A DNA stretch of 64,000 nucleotides from Siderastrea siderea (Eukaryota; Cnidaria; Anthozoa; Scleractinia; Rhizangiidae): positions 31,348,304 through 31,412,303 of the forward strand of contig OZ034971.1 of the NCBI GenBank assembly GCA_964030785.1. Reading direction: 5' to 3'. Each line of letters begins with the position of its first letter. The first letter of the stretch is position 1. Both the position numbers and the translations under genes were made by a program. This document shows positions 1 through 13,309 of the stretch, one piece after another. Under the pieces are notes generated by a model. The model ran no database searches. It saw nothing but the letters and a program-made list of their open reading frames with translations, and had not been told where the DNA came from.

Positions 1-864
1 AAGTGTGGCTGTACCAGTGAATTATATACGTTAAGTAGAATATCAAAAGGGAGAAAATACCTAATACGCTTAATCGCACTTATGCCAGAAGCAATCTTCT
101 TAGAGATTTCGTTAATATGACACTCCCAAGAAAGATTTCCATCGATGTGAACACCTAGTATACGTACGTAAGCACAAAGCAAACACTTTAGACCACTTAG
201 AATAACATATCCTTGTACAGGTTAGTATATTTAACTTGTTTCATGCGTCAACTTTGCCGATATCTGCCGATATTTCCAACTGAAGGAATTTTATACCAGG
301 TCACTCGAGGTCACGCAATCATCAGATGGCGTAATTTTATGCTTTCTAAGCACGATTTAAAAAAAAATTCCTGAATATTCTAAAATCATTTGCCCAAACA
401 AACCTTAACGTAATTTGAAAGTACAGCATCATTAGTCTTTAAAACCTAAATTTTATGAAATTGCAAGTAAAGGCACATGGTCAAACTCGTCGTTCTTTGG
501 TACCTAGCGATTGAGGTAACAAAAAGGAGCCTTACTCTTTATTATTCTCTTGGACGACGAAGAGTTGAGAGTGGTTTGGACGACGAAGAGTCATACAAAA
601 AATTGGTAGTATTACAGCCTTCCCCAGTTCAATAGTTTTGATACGCGGGTGGGGTGAAGTTGAAGGAATTTTAAACCTTTCTGACCTCGCAAAATCGAGC
701 TTAAAGCTATGAACGGAGTTTTCCGTTTTTCTCAGAAATAAAGAGTTATTTCAAGGGAAAAACTACACAGCGTTTGTATACTTACAAAGGGCTACCACCA
801 TGCAAAAGAGGAGCGTATTTGATTTTCCAAGCTTTGCCACGCAATGTTTGATTTTTGTACGGAT
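1..864. other. Non-coding host DNA, nothing recognised
   Basis: No ORF of note, no RNA gene and no terminal-repeat structure is visible. The similarity shared by the three downstream tandem units starts at about 865, so this stretch lies outside the duplicated segment. A short direct repeat (GGACGACGAAGAGT) occurs twice near 550-590. Confidence 0.5.
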
Positions 865-1755
865 TTGCTCTTAATTACCAAACTTCTGTTGCTACTGGCA
901 CTTGTCTCCACTGTATAATACTCCTCACTTATGACCACGTTATTGCCTCCACTGTAATTTAGGCTGATTCTCCGAGGCCGGAAAAGGTATTTGCTCTCAA
1001 ATTGGAAGAACGGACTTGATAATGGCTACAAATGAAAAGCAGGACGCTTGGTGAATTGGCTTTATTTGGAGGCTCCGATATATATATCATTGCGCTTCCA
1101 ACCGCTAAATCCTGCGTCATCCCGTGTTGGAATGCTCGTCTTTATCTCGCTTTGAATGGTTTTAGTTTATTGGGATCGTGCTATTTATTGTGGTTGATTC
1201 CTTTTCTTTTGCTACATGATTGCTGTCAACCTCGTCCCCAGGGTCTTCTCGCTTTTCAAAATGGCGGCGGCTCGGGAGAAGACCCTGGCACACAGCAGAT
1301 CACGTGTCTCCAACGAGGATGGAGATGTATTCAAAATGGCGGCTACGGCGAAAAGGGTGAGAAGAACTGGGTACGAGATGCTAAGGTGAAGACAAACAAA
1401 ATGGCGGAAAAAGCTGAAGTTCAGTTCAAGAAAAAATAGGAAAAACAGACACGTTTTGCATGTAAGAGTCTTGGGAATACGGCAAAGTGTTAGAGGTCTT
1501 TTTTTTGCTGTTCATTGTTTCTTTTTTGTTGTTTTAAAGTTAAGAATAATGGGTTTGAGCGTTCTCGACTGCCGAACTCCGTACCGCTATTTGATTCAAT
1601 GTTGCTCAAATGAACATATTATATTTTTGATTCATGAGGCTTTAGGCAATAAATTGTCTTATCGTTACATTGTTACAAATCCGTCCTTCTTAAATATTGT
1701 TATAAATCCGTCCTTCTTAAAATTATATGCTTCAGCTTTAGACTTTTAAAATATA

Positions 1756-2318
1756 CCCACAGGCAGCCCAAGCTAAGGTTGAGAGCTGTGCATAAATTAG
1801 ACTGTTTTTTTCCACGTTATGCATAATAATGACATCGGCAACATTTAAGAGTTTGTATGGAAATGATACAAAACGTCTCATATTGCCACAAATCAGAAAG
1901 AAGTCGAAATAAAAAAGATTTGTCTTATTTCATTGTTTTATTGGTCATTATTGGAGGGCTTCCTGGGCTGGTTTGAAGCTTTTTGGGCGAGAAATTGAGG
2001 TTTATACTTTTCATCAGTTACTGAAAGTTTAGAATTAATTAATTCTAAACGTTCAGTAACTGATGAAAAATATAAACCTCAATTTCTCGCCCAAAAAGCT
2101 TCAAACCAGCCCAGGAAGCCCTCCAATAATGACCAATAAAACAATGAAATAAGACAAATCTTTTTTATTTCGACTTCTTTCTGATTTGTGGCAATTTGAG
2201 ACGTTTTGTATCATTTCCATACAAACTCTTAAATGTTGCCGATGTCATTATTATGCATAGCGTGGAAAACACCGTCTAATTTATGCGCAGCTCTCAACCT
2301 TTGCTTTGGCTGCCTGTG
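1756..2318. mobile_element. Near-perfect palindromic MITE nested in the foldback element
   Basis: A 563-bp palindrome centred near 2037 (AATTAATTAATTC) whose arms match almost base for base. The ends read CCCACAGGCAGCC and GGCTGCCTGTG. ATATA occurs on both sides (1751-1755, 2319-2323). The opposite arm of the host element (near 4470) lacks the insertion, which confirms it landed after the larger arms formed. Confidence 0.8.
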
Positions 2319-2845
2319 ATATATCAGGCTCAGATTAAGCTTAAGATATTAATCTTATGGAGTGAGCTTAGGCCTTAAATAAAACTAGTGCTACAAAATA
2401 TTTATTCTACATGGCTTACATCTCTGTGAGTTCAGTGGAAATGACTCATTTATGGAAATGACTCATTAATTTTTGATCTGGCATATTCCAGGTGCTGCTT
2501 TGGAGGCAGTGATAATCAGTTTTGACTTTGTTGAATTTATTTGTGCCCATTCTTTGGGCTACAGTTTTGCTTGTACAGTTGTAGATCTCCAGGGCTTTGT
2601 CACTTTCAAGATTGTTTTGTACACTTTAGCTTCAGTGAGTCACATTAAACACTAGAACTGAGGAGATTGTGAGACTGTAAACAATGGAAAAATAAAGCAT
2701 TTTAACAGTTCTGGGGATAATATTCCCAGGTTTGAAAAAATTTCTGCTTAACAACTTCAATCAATTGAGTAACCTGCAGCTGGCTGAAGTGTGAAAGTGT
2801 TTCAAAAATAGAAATGGGAAAGAGAGTATTGAACTCACCTGAGGG

Positions 2846-3256
2846 AGTAATACACAAGTGATGGAATAGTACACAACTGACGGAGTAATAAGCAACTGAC
2901 GGAATTATCATCCAACTGACTGAGTGTAACACAACTGACCGAGTCTGAGACAACTGACTGGGTAATACACAACTAATCGAGTAATGCACAACTGACAGAG
3001 AAGTACACAACTGACCGAGTAATGCACAACTGATGGGGAAGTACACAACTGACCGAGTAATACATAACTGACAGTGTTATCATGCAACCCACTGAATGAC
3101 ACAGAACTGGCAGAAAAATGCACAACTAACCAAATGATGCACAACTTGCAACATGCAACTGACAGAAAGGTTACACATGTGACCAAGTAACGCACAACTG
3201 ACGGGGTAATACACAACTGATAGAATTATCATACAACCGACTGAGTGATACACACA
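2846..3256. repeat. Degenerate minisatellite, about 20-22 bp period
   Basis: Many imperfect copies of a unit like ACACAACTGACCGAGTAATG fill the unique centre of the foldback element. The period and sequence drift, and reading frames across it on the minus strand are an artefact of the repeat. The remainder of the centre (about 3260-3945) shows nothing recognisable. Confidence 0.75.
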
Positions 3257-5010
3257 GGACCTTTGCATCAAATTCCCTACTCCTCGGGCAAGGAAAATAC
3301 ATGTAGCCAAATGTCTGAGGTATGCCCGGAGGGGAGGGGGGATGTTGAAGATTCGAATTGATCAGCACACAACCTTAAGTTACAAATCCCACTTTTTAGG
3401 ATGACTCGTTATTTCTTTGAACCTCTGTTGTAACTTTTAGTGGATTTTTGTGGCGTTCTATTTGGATCTACAAACCCTTTTTATTTGGCTTAGATTGACA
3501 TGCGAATAGTTTTAAAGTAGAGACATGAGATGGGAAATCATTTTAAAGACCATCAAAAACTGATATCCACATAAGAGCACCCCAGGTTGATAGCAGTCAA
3601 TTATTATGATATTCCTTTCCTTGTTCTTAACTTTAAGCCCCGATATCAACAAACATGTTGTCCTCACTATTCTCCGTAAATGTCTTATGGTACTACTTGA
3701 GAGAATTCACATAAACATCCAGACATTTTATTTTTGGTGATCATTTCCTTTATTCTCAGGACCTGTATGTTTGAACAAGTAGGGATATTGTAAGGAGAAA
3801 TTAGATGTTTGTCACTACTGGGGCTTAAAGGCCTGACTACAAATTCCAGTTTCAAAACTTCATAAAATCTTTTTCTCTCCTTTTTTTCCTGAAATTCTCT
3901 CTTTCCCATTGATTTAAATTTTTCAAACACTTTCAAACTACACCCAGATAACTCAATTGATTGAAGTTGTTAAGCAGAAAATTTTTCAAACCTGGGAATA
4001 TTATCCCTAGAACTGGTCTAACATGCAAAGAGGACTTTATCTATCCACTGTTAAAATGCTTTATTTCTCCATTATTTACAGTCTCACAATCTCCTCAGTT
4101 CTAGTATTTAATGAGACTTACTGAAACTAAAGTGTAGAAAACAATATTGAAAGGGACAAAGCCTGGAGATCTGCAACTGTACAAGCAAAACTGTAGCACA
4201 AGGAATGGGCACAAATAAATTCAAGAAAGCCAAAATGATTATCACTGCCTCCAAAGCAGCACCTGGAATATGCCAGATCAAAACTTAGCTTAACCAGTCC
4301 ATACAACACTACTCTCTTCCCATTCCCTTTCACTTCGTTAAATCGAGGTTACACTGTAAATAAGCTTAAATAAATAAGTAAGTAAATAAATAAATAAATA
4401 AATGAGTCATTTTCTATTAAAGGCCTAAGCTCACTCCATAATATTTATATTTCAAGGTTAATCTGAGCCTGATATATTCGAAAAGTCTTAAGCTGAAGCA
4501 TATAATGTTAAGAAGGACGGATTTATAACAATATTTAAGAAGGACAGATTTGTAACAACGTAACGATAAGACAATTTATTGCCTAAAGCCTCATGAATCA
4601 AAAATATAATATGTTCATTTGAGCAACATTGAATCAGATAGCGGTACGGAGTTTGGCAGTCGAGAACGCTCAAACCCATTATTCTTAACTTTAAAATAAC
4701 AAAAAAGAAACAATGAACAGCAAAAAAAAGACCTCTAACACTTTGCCGTATTCCCAAGACTCTTACATGCAAAACGTGTCTGTTTTTCCTATTTTTTCTT
4801 GAACTGAACTTCAGCTTTTTCCGCCATTTTGTTTGTCTTCACCTTAGCATCTCGTACCCAGTTCTTCTCACCCTTTTCGCCGTAGCCGCCATTTTGAATA
4901 CATCTCCATCCTCGTTGGAGACACGTGATCTGCTGTGTGCCAGGGTCTTCTCCCGAGCCGCCGCCATTTTGAAAAGCGAGAAGACCCTGGGGACGAGGTT
5001 GGATTGCTGT

Positions 5011-7624
5011 AAACCAAATTGCTCCATCCCTGCTCGACCCTGAGTCATATATGGGACACTTAAATATGGTAAAATAGTTAGCGTGGAGTATATTCCAGAA
5101 AGACTGAGGATACTTTGCATAATTGTGTGCTGCCCAGAAATATACAAACTTTCTCTGTGGAATTTAAGAAAAATGTTTACACCTACTTTGACAACCAAGT
5201 TTCCTTTTTCCACAGCTAGAAAGTGGCCTGACAGCGCAGCAAGGCTTAATGCCCAACCTGAGTCTCGCGTTTTGTTTTGTATAACTTCAAAATCTGTAGA
5301 AGAAAGGCAAAGCCGTTAGGTCTTGGTCAAACGAAGTCAACATTATCCAATTTTTTTGGCAATCTCGCTTTGTTCATCAACATTCAAGATCAATCGAAGG
5401 ACATTGTTTAGAATTGACATCATTCCACAAGATGCAACCTTACTCGTTTAACTTGGAAATTCGGCAATTTTGAAAGGCCGAGGGAGTTGGATGAAGGTGT
5501 GGGGGGGTGGTTGGGGGGGGGGGGGTGGAATGACCCATGGTTAAGTAAAGGGGTGTCGCTGTGTAGGACAACACGCTCCAAGTTAGGTCCTTGTTTAGGA
5601 CAAATGACAAAATACACACTCCCTTGTTCAACACAATTTTGAAGGTGTTTTAAAGATCGGCAAACGTCTCCGGATGTAGGATTGCTAAATGTTGTACAAG
5701 CCATATTTAACGACGACAATCGTTCAACCATACCCGGTTTAGCACAAGTTCAGACCATTTTTAGGTCAGACTCGCCGGGGCTTAAGACCTAAGATCACAA
5801 TTTTTGTGTTTTTGGCAATTCGTTTTCACTCTTAGAAGTAACATTCTCTCTGACTGCTAGCCCGCGTTTTGAAGCCATATTTTTTCCAGCTTAGGTACAG
5901 AGTTAACTCTAGCGATGGTTATTTTAATCAGTTTTAGTCAGTTCTAGTCAAATGATAAATGAATTGCTTAATCGATACGAGAGCTCAACCACTGCAATTC
6001 AGAACAATGAAAATCATCTCACCCGAGCCGCGATCACTAAAATTCTCTGTAAACGACCGCCTGGGGGCTTGCGGTGGCTTTCTTTCTAGTTTAAGATATC
6101 TACCAGACTTAAACGATTTGTTGGCGTACGTCCCTGTTGTTTTCCACCCTGGAGGGAGTCCGCCGTGAGCTATGGACAGGATAAAGTGTAGGATCACTCC
6201 AAGCTATAAATAAGAACAAAAAAAAACATTAGTTTCAACTGTAACAATTATCATTGCAGATAAATAAATAAATAAATAAGTAAATAAATAAATAAATAAG
6301 AATTTGAATAGATTTTGTCAAAATGGAAAAAAAATAATTCGTTGGCGATTTTCATCAGACAGTAGCTAAGTATTGCATAGATGGCTGCCCGTGCATTCAT
6401 CGTATTGGAAGCTCGATAGATCACGCCGTCTTATTTGCGATTTATAAGCCTCTGGATTACTCGCAAGTCTATCCTTGCTGGAAAGGTTACTCTACAGTTT
6501 AGGACCAAGGTATCTTAACGAGTGCTTGCCATAGGTAATGTTTTGCGTTAAATCTGGGTAGCACAAAATTTGTTCAACGTTTTCAAGTTGCAATTCATTT
6601 TCATCCTGACCATCTTTAGCAAAAGACAAACGGTGGGTTAAATTATATCCCTCAGTATACGGCAAATAATGAAAAGAAGGAGTTCAACATCAACGCAGCA
6701 CGAACTTGTATGATTTTTGTGAAATTGTCAATAATCGAATGCTTCAGATAATTAAATTGGATTGAACTTTCATCTTGTTAAGCCGGCTAGAGTTAAACGA
6801 GATTAAAAACGTCTGATAGCTAAACAAATGTTGAAATCCTCAGTGAACCATGTACAGAACGTAAACAACAGGGGACGAGGAACCCATAGCTACTAATTAA
6901 AGCTGCACTTTTTTTAACACCTTTAGCTTAGGTTAAAAAGACAAAAAAAAAATCTTGTATTAGCCTCGATCTTGTCTCTCTTCTTTTAAATGTGAATTGA
7001 AAATGACAATCATGATAAGCCCACAGTCACAAGACAGGTTAAAATTAGCTAGAAGTGCGATCATGACCTTTGAACTTAATCCGTCTTGACAAAAGATGTG
7101 CTTCTTCGGTCTACACTGAGCATTCAATCAACTAAATTATGGCCTCCATAAAATTTAGCTGCTAAATTAACCTTCGCCCCGCCCCCTGCCCAATCAATTC
7201 AGTTCTAGGCCATTATAATCAACATACACGAATATACTAAAAGGCACAAAAATGTCAGTTTATGCAAGGAGGATATAATCACATGACAGATATATGTTTA
7301 GCCGAAGATTTTTTGCTGACATCTTGTTAATGCCAGTAGGCATTGGGATTTGACTGGTGTTCTTTTGTTTTGGAGGGGGGGGGGTTGTTGTTTACAGTTT
7401 AGCTCCCTTTTCACGTGGATCGCTGAGCAATACGTAAGGAATATATGTGAGCGTTAAACCACATACCACAAAAAAACCACGCAAACCTCTACAAGGTAGC
7501 CGGAAAAGAAATTTCTGACGACCATTTAGAAAATGAAGCAACATTTTACAGGCACACTTTCTAGCATTGCACAACTATGCACACCATTCACATTTTAGAA
7601 GAAGAATTTTGCGTTTACAAGCCG
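5011..7624. other. Unit 1 host DNA, no gene
   Basis: Repeats the unit 2 and unit 3 sequence (about 27040-29640 and 42330-44500). It holds poly-G runs near 5500, a TAAA-type simple repeat near 6261-6300 and short non-conserved ORFs. I see no RNA gene or coding region. Confidence 0.5.
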
Positions 7625-7628
7625 TTAA

Positions 7629-8201
7629 CCCTATTCAGACCGGGCTTTTTTTGGTCTTGTGGGACCGGGAGGGGGCGGATTCCGCCCCCACCTCTTAACT
7701 TCGAGAATATTAAAGCTATGACAACGAAACTTAAAGGACAGATAATACGTCCAAAAATGTTTCTATTGAGGTCCGCATCCTCGGCTGATGACGTCATATG
7801 ACGTCACAATAACCTTTTGTTCTCAAACGGCGGCCATCTTGGATCCGCCATCTTGGATTTCTTCAGTTTTCCAAAAACCTTCAAAAACCGCCAAAATTGA
7901 CCAGAAAGTGTCCAAAATCAATAAATTAACATGGAAATGATCTGAAAATGTAAAAATTGCTTTGGAAAAGTAATGATTTTTGATTTAAAAGTTTAGAAAT
8001 TCAAAATTCTGAAAAACCGCGTGTCAAAAAGTAGTTGCCATGGTAACGTCAAACTTAATAGACAAGGACTTACTACACCAAATTGTTCCCAGATAATTTT
8101 TAGGAAAAGTCACCAAGTTCGGTGACTTTAGCTTGCGCATTAAAAAAGTTACAAACGTCCAAAGTCCGTGCGGGCAGAATCCCCCCCCGGTCTGAATAGG
8201 G
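7629..8201. mobile_element. piggyBac-like MITE (TTAA target)
   Basis: Terminal inverted repeats CCCTATTCAGACCGGG and its complement, flanked by TTAA on both sides (7625-7628, 8202-8205). The matching unit 2 locus (about 29660) has TAAA and no insertion. TTAA target sites with CCC termini are the hallmark of piggyBac. The 573-bp interior has no transposase ORF, so the element would need a transposase supplied in trans. Confidence 0.8.
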
Positions 8202-9060
8202 TTAAGTAATTTTTAAAACCATTTTCCACACATATATAGCTCGCGAATGTATGTTCAATTTTTTGTAGGTATTTATCTGTGAATGTCGCAGTCAGTGGGG
8301 GGGTTGTACACCATTATATACGTTATACTAGAGAAGGTTCCTCACTTTATAGTCATCATTCTTCTTTTAACAATGAACTATTTTCCATCAGATTAGCGCT
8401 CTGAATTTCATAATTGTTTTGTTCGAAAAGTAAACAAAAGAGAAGAAAACGGACAACGAGAAAATATGATTTCACTTGAATCGGCCCTCTTTGCCTTCCA
8501 CAAACGACTGATTATGTTCATTGACATTTAAATGGAATCGTCTCACAACTAGTTTTCTTTTCTTCACTAGAATTTGATCATGCAGCAATTTTTGGATGAC
8601 TCTTCAGAACCTTCGGGGTTTTACTAACAACTGACTTAGAAGTTTACGTAATCTTGTTTGTTTCCGAAATTCACTGTCTCCATGAAATAATCATACACCA
8701 CCTGACCAATTTTTGGGAGTCGTCGAACCATGAAACAAGCATGCGGAAGTCATTTCTAAGGTTTAAATGCTCGGCCCGTGTTGCACCTTGCTATAATCAC
8801 TTGCCGAGGGTAAATAAAGGACATTTATTCATTTATTTTATTTTTTCATTTATTAGGCAGCAACACTCATAAGTGCGCTTGCAGTGCACTTGGCGAATTC
8901 TTTTAGTGTGAAATCCTTGCGGTTCTGAATAGCCGCTATTAAACACAATTTATAAGAGACAGAGGAAAAAATGAATATTAGCTAAAAAGATCTGAACATC
9001 TGCAGTGCTTTTTTTTCATAAACTCCACGTTTCCCTATTTTCCCTAAAAACGACGTTTTG

Positions 9061-9736
9061 CTCAGGTATATTAAGGACTGGGTCATTTGAGGTACATTCA
9101 AAAATGAAGGGGGGTGGTCTATCTCAGTAAGTATGCAACCTATTGACACGAAATTAAGCAAAAAGATGAAACTTGTTACAAAGGCTTATTTTGATAAACA
9201 GCTGACACAATAGAGATCACGTGACTAATTAAGGTATTGAATTTCGATATTATTCTTTAGGCGAGATGCAGGAGAACTTATGCAAACCTAACTTACAAAA
9301 TGACGTCTTAATAGTTTTCTTTGCATTAAGTTCTACACGAAATTAACTGGAAGGCATGTCCAGGTCACGTGGTCATTGAAATGTCATGATTTTGCTGTCA
9401 CGCAATAGCCATGAGACCCTCATCCAGGGTAGGGAGACCACCTTTCCAGTTACATTTGGAAAGTAGCTCATAAAGGTAGAAACGCAATCACTGGAAATGC
9501 CAGGTAAACGTATTTTTTCGTAGTGTGCAGAAGCCCTAAAGAACAAAACCGGAAGTAAAACCTTAATTGGTCACGCAATGTGTTACCATGGAAATGTCAA
9601 TGTCAAAAATACTATATCAACAGGATAAAGGCCATGGCCAAGTCTCATACTTATCACATGTTTCCTTTTGAAGATAGACCACCCCCATTACTTTCTGGAT
9701 CAGATACTTGCAGACCCAGTCCTTAATATGCCTGAG
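9061..9736. mobile_element. MITE with about 24-bp terminal inverted repeats
   Basis: Left end CTCAGGTATATTAAGGACTG and right-end complement CTCAGGCATATTAAGGACTG differ at one position. The equivalent unit 2 sequence near 30690 lacks this block. No clear target duplication was found and no ORF is present. Superfamily unknown. Confidence 0.6.
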
Positions 9737-10299
9737 TGGTTGTGCAACATAGTAAAAACAGCAGGAGATGAAATTACTGCTCAGTAGCTTTTATTTGAAT
9801 GGTCGCACTTAACGATTTCAATAGCATCGATATTCAGCTAAGATAGTGAATGGAATCACTAAGAGTAAGTTACATACTTGGAACGGAGAACGCTCAAATA
9901 AACTCTCAAAATTAGAACTTTGTAGCCTAAACTACGCCGGCTAGGCAGGCAGTTAGGAAAGTTCAAAATTGGAACTAAAACTCTCAACTTTTATTTTGCC
10001 AAATTTTAGAAAACCAAACGGGAATTGAGAAGAGAAGTGCAAAAAATTCCGTTTGAAGGGTCATCACTGTTGTATTTCTTCCGCGGACTCTAAACCATCT
10101 TGTACAGCGTAATGAATAGTACCACAGGAAAGTAGTGCTCAGTAGCTTTTGTGGTCACACTTCAGGACGGAGACTCAGAAGTTAAAACCACGTTGTGCAG
10201 CATAATAAACAGCACGAGAGGAAATTACTGCTCAGTAGCTTTCACTTGAATAGTCACACCTTAGCATTTTATCCGCAGACTCAAAAGCTAGAATTGCAT

Positions 10300-11370
10300 A
10301 TGAATATTGAACAGTTATTCTACGAGAGAGCGCTGGATATCGAATGATAGAGAACCAACGAGGTGCGTAGCGCCGAATTGGTTATATTCATTTGATATCC
10401 AGCAAGCCCGAGTAGAATAATTGTTTTATTAAAAACTTAACCACTATTAAAAAAAAAACGGAAAAATGAGAAGAGAAATTTAAACGGAACAAGAATCAAT
10501 CACATGACTGAACGACAAAGGCGCCAAAACCTTGCAAAGTGTTGCAGCCAAGTTTCATTCCAAAGCTGAATGAATCAATGAAAACTGCTCGAGGGAACAA
10601 AGTAGCACAAGTTTTGGAAAAAAATCTTCTAATTATTGGCTGTGAAATATGGTACATGTTTGTTTTTTCCTGAAACATTGTTGTAATCATCGTTCAAAAC
10701 GGATTGAAGCTGTACAATATCACCATTATAATTAGCTGCTGGAGTTGAAACTGCACAAGTTTGTAATCTGTTCGCACTACAAAGCCATCATGTGCGTGTT
10801 TGATTAAACTGAAGACAGAACAAATTTGAACTTGAAGAGGTAATTTCTATGCAGCTAAGCAAGATTACTGTAGCGAGGAGCATTAGAATTCACCATCATA
10901 GTTGTTAAATGCAAAGCGTAAAATGGAGTTGTACTTGGTTTAGAGGTTGCTCCTACCCTGTTTCACTGTGTTTTATATGTCTTGTTTTAATATTTTGAAG
11001 TGGAGAACCTTCCTGATAAAACCTACCGTTTGTTCTAATTTCAATGATCGACGTGACGACCGATGAAAGAAATTAATTGTAAACACAACGCTCAATGCTT
11101 AAATTTCTATTTCTGCACAGTTTCTTCAAACAATTTTGACTTGTGTTAAACATCGCTGTTGGTGATGCTTTTTGATGACGCTGTTGGAATTTTTGCTCAA
11201 TTTAAATTCGCTGCCAAGTGATTTTTCTCGTCCATTTTTCTCGCCGGGTTGCTCGCGAGGAAAAAACTTTCAGCTCACTTTGTTGTTGAGTGTTCATTGA
11301 CCATATTTGGTCGCAGCAGGTATATGAGCTGATAGCTTAACTCCGTTCAGCCAATCAAAATGCTAGAACG
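10300..11370. mobile_element. Insertion of unknown class with short inverted repeat
   Basis: Absent from the corresponding place in unit 2 (about 31300-31370). A 35-bp inverted pair lies at 10311-10345 and 10390-10425 (GCTGGATATC ... GATATCCAGC, flanked by TTATTCTAC ... GTAGAATAA). The remaining kilobase shows no coding capacity that I trust. Limits are estimated from the inter-unit comparison. Confidence 0.45.
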
Positions 11371-11608
11371 AAGTTATAGCACAGGTGCTGAATCAAAAAT
11401 ACCAGCCAAATTAACGTTACAAGTGTTATTATTGTCATTGTTATTATTATAAGTAAAGGTTTCGTTACACAAAAACAAGTAAAAATCAACGCTGGTAAAA
11501 TCGGACGACGTTTCGGTGTCGTCATGATGCCATTTTCAAGTTCAAAAATGATTCAAATAAACTGTCAGGAATAGTGGCTGGGGATTAACATAGATGATTA
11601 ATGCAGAG

Positions 11609-11936
11609 TCACGCAGTTAGTTTAGCTCGAATTGAGTCCGATTGGACATTAAGAGATGGTGTCAATTCTCTAATTAGCAACATTTCGTGCACTAAACAAT
11701 CAAACTTATTCCGACACTTCTTTAGGACGAAAAACTGTTTGTCAAGGTCTTTCGGGACAATACAGCGTTTGTCACTATAGTGCTTGCCAATAGATGATGA
11801 TAGGTTTTTGTGCTCATTCACGCGCTGGTGTTAATGCCTGAGTGTGTACCCTACATAACTTGCATCGCACAAGTCACATTGAAATTTGTAAACTACACAC
11901 TGCTGGTTTACAATAGGCGGTTTTTTCTCCTGCACT
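11609..11936 (-). pseudogene. GIY-YIG nuclease domain remnant of the Penelope-like element
   Basis: Reading frame with CDLCDASYVGYTLRH followed by a TAA, then NEHKNLSSSIGKHYSDKRC and a helical tail. The Y-V-G-Y core and the spaced Cys and His residues fit the GIY-YIG endonuclease that follows the RT in these elements. It is separated from the RT by a frameshift and interrupted by one stop. Confidence 0.65.
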
Positions 11937-13253
11937 TTAAGTTCCTGTTCGATCTTGTTTGCTAACGAAAACAGGTTGAATGGCTGTGTGAGTCTTCTGG
12001 CTTAGGTCTTTGAGTTGTTTGCGCACGAAGTCTGCCGAAACCTGGTCTTTGAAGGGTAGGACTATTCGAACTGTTGGGCTATCTACAGGGGCAGGTATTG
12101 GTTGCTGGTCTTCGGCCTTTGAAGCAACAAAAATCTTGATGGTAGTGTCGATAAGATGTTGAGGATATTTCAGCCGGGAAAAGATAACTCTCAGTCGGTC
12201 ACATTCTTCAGAAAAATAAGACCAACAGGCCGATAAGCGATACACACGATCGAGCATGGTTTTCAACAGCCCACGTTTATAGCGCATATCGACATGGCTC
12301 TGGTAGTGGAGCAAGAGTCCCGTGTTTGTAGGTTTTATGTAAACCTTGGTCTCGATTTGAGGGGCTCTATTCAGTAGCTGCATACCAAGAAAAGGAAGCA
12401 TACCATTGTTCTCTGTTTCCATGGTGAACTTCACTGAAGAGTGACAGTTGTTAAGCACCTGAAGAAAAGTAGCCGCTGATGTTCTGTCCGGCATTGTGGT
12501 CAGTGTGTCATCGACGTACCTCTTGCAAAATGAAGGCATTTTGCCTTCACGCTCAAGAGTATCTTCAATGGATCCCATGAAGACATTGGCTAGCAGTGGC
12601 CCGAGTGGTGAGCCCATGGCTACGCCATCGATCTGTTCATACAGTTGCCCATTGAAATGGAACAGTTGGTCTTTGGTGGATGCTCTTAGAAGATCTACAA
12701 GGTCCATTCTGCTGAGGTTCAACTGGTGTGTTTCATTGAACCAGTTATTTGTAAAAGCTTTATCAGCGGGTATCTGTATGGTTTCTTCTAGGGGCACGTT
12801 GGTAAAAAGTGAGGAAACATCATACGACGCTAGAATATCTCCATTGTTGATCTGTAATTTGCGAATTTCGTCCGCAAACTCAAAGGTGTCAGTTACCGTG
12901 TACTGGTTGTAAGACAAAGGCTGTAGTTTCTCTTCTAACCATTTCGCCAATCCATAGTTGTACGTTTGTGTGGCAGATAAGATGGAGCGCATAGCCAGAC
13001 GATCTTTGTGGGACTTGGGTAAACCATACAGGTGTGCTAGCCGAGAGCCTGTGGGGCGCACAGAATCGGCAATCGGTTTGGGTAGAATTCTGCGAACAGT
13101 AGATTCCAGGTCTTTCTCCTTTTGAAGGAGTGGATGATAATGTTTGGGTGGTCTGCCTCTAGTCTTCGGCCTCTCTGGATCAACCGATCTGAATTTCGTT
13201 GTATCATTTATGGATGCCTCGGATAGCAAGCGTAGGTATTCCGACTTATCCAT
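11937..13253 (-). pseudogene. Penelope-like reverse transcriptase (main open fragment)
   Basis: 438 codons containing the RT core: motif A in SYDVSSLFTNVP, motif B in GVAMGSPLGPLLANVF and the catalytic YVDD in CKRYVDDTLTT. The linker LYGLPKSHK upstream is typical of the family. These enzymes copy their RNA at nicked DNA or chromosome ends with a GIY-YIG nuclease partner domain. The frame is broken from its N-terminal part near 13300 and from its nuclease part near 11940, so the copy is probably inactive although the RT core residues are intact. Confidence 0.85.
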
Positions 13254-13309
13254 GATGACTACTCCTGGCCCTTTGTCTGGTTTCGTGATGACAATATCAT
13301 CGCGTTGCC

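Larger units (their letters stand above)
1227..5001. mobile_element. Foldback DNA transposon, MULE-like, non-autonomous
   Basis: The ends are perfect inverts beginning CAACCTCGTCCCCAGG. They are flanked by a 9-bp direct repeat GATTGCTGT (1218-1226 and 5002-5010). Unit 3 carries the uninterrupted site near 42310 (GATTACTGTCAACC). The inverted arms are long: about 1227-2775, itself interrupted by a nested MITE, against about 3945-5001. No transposase ORF is present. Nine-base target duplications with long terminal inverted repeats are typical of Mutator-like elements; the family call is inferred from structure alone. Confidence 0.75.

Noticed and set aside
2846..3256. CRISPR-like array
   Set aside because: Repeats are contiguous and degenerate with no spacers, inside a eukaryotic transposon. 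It is a minisatellite.
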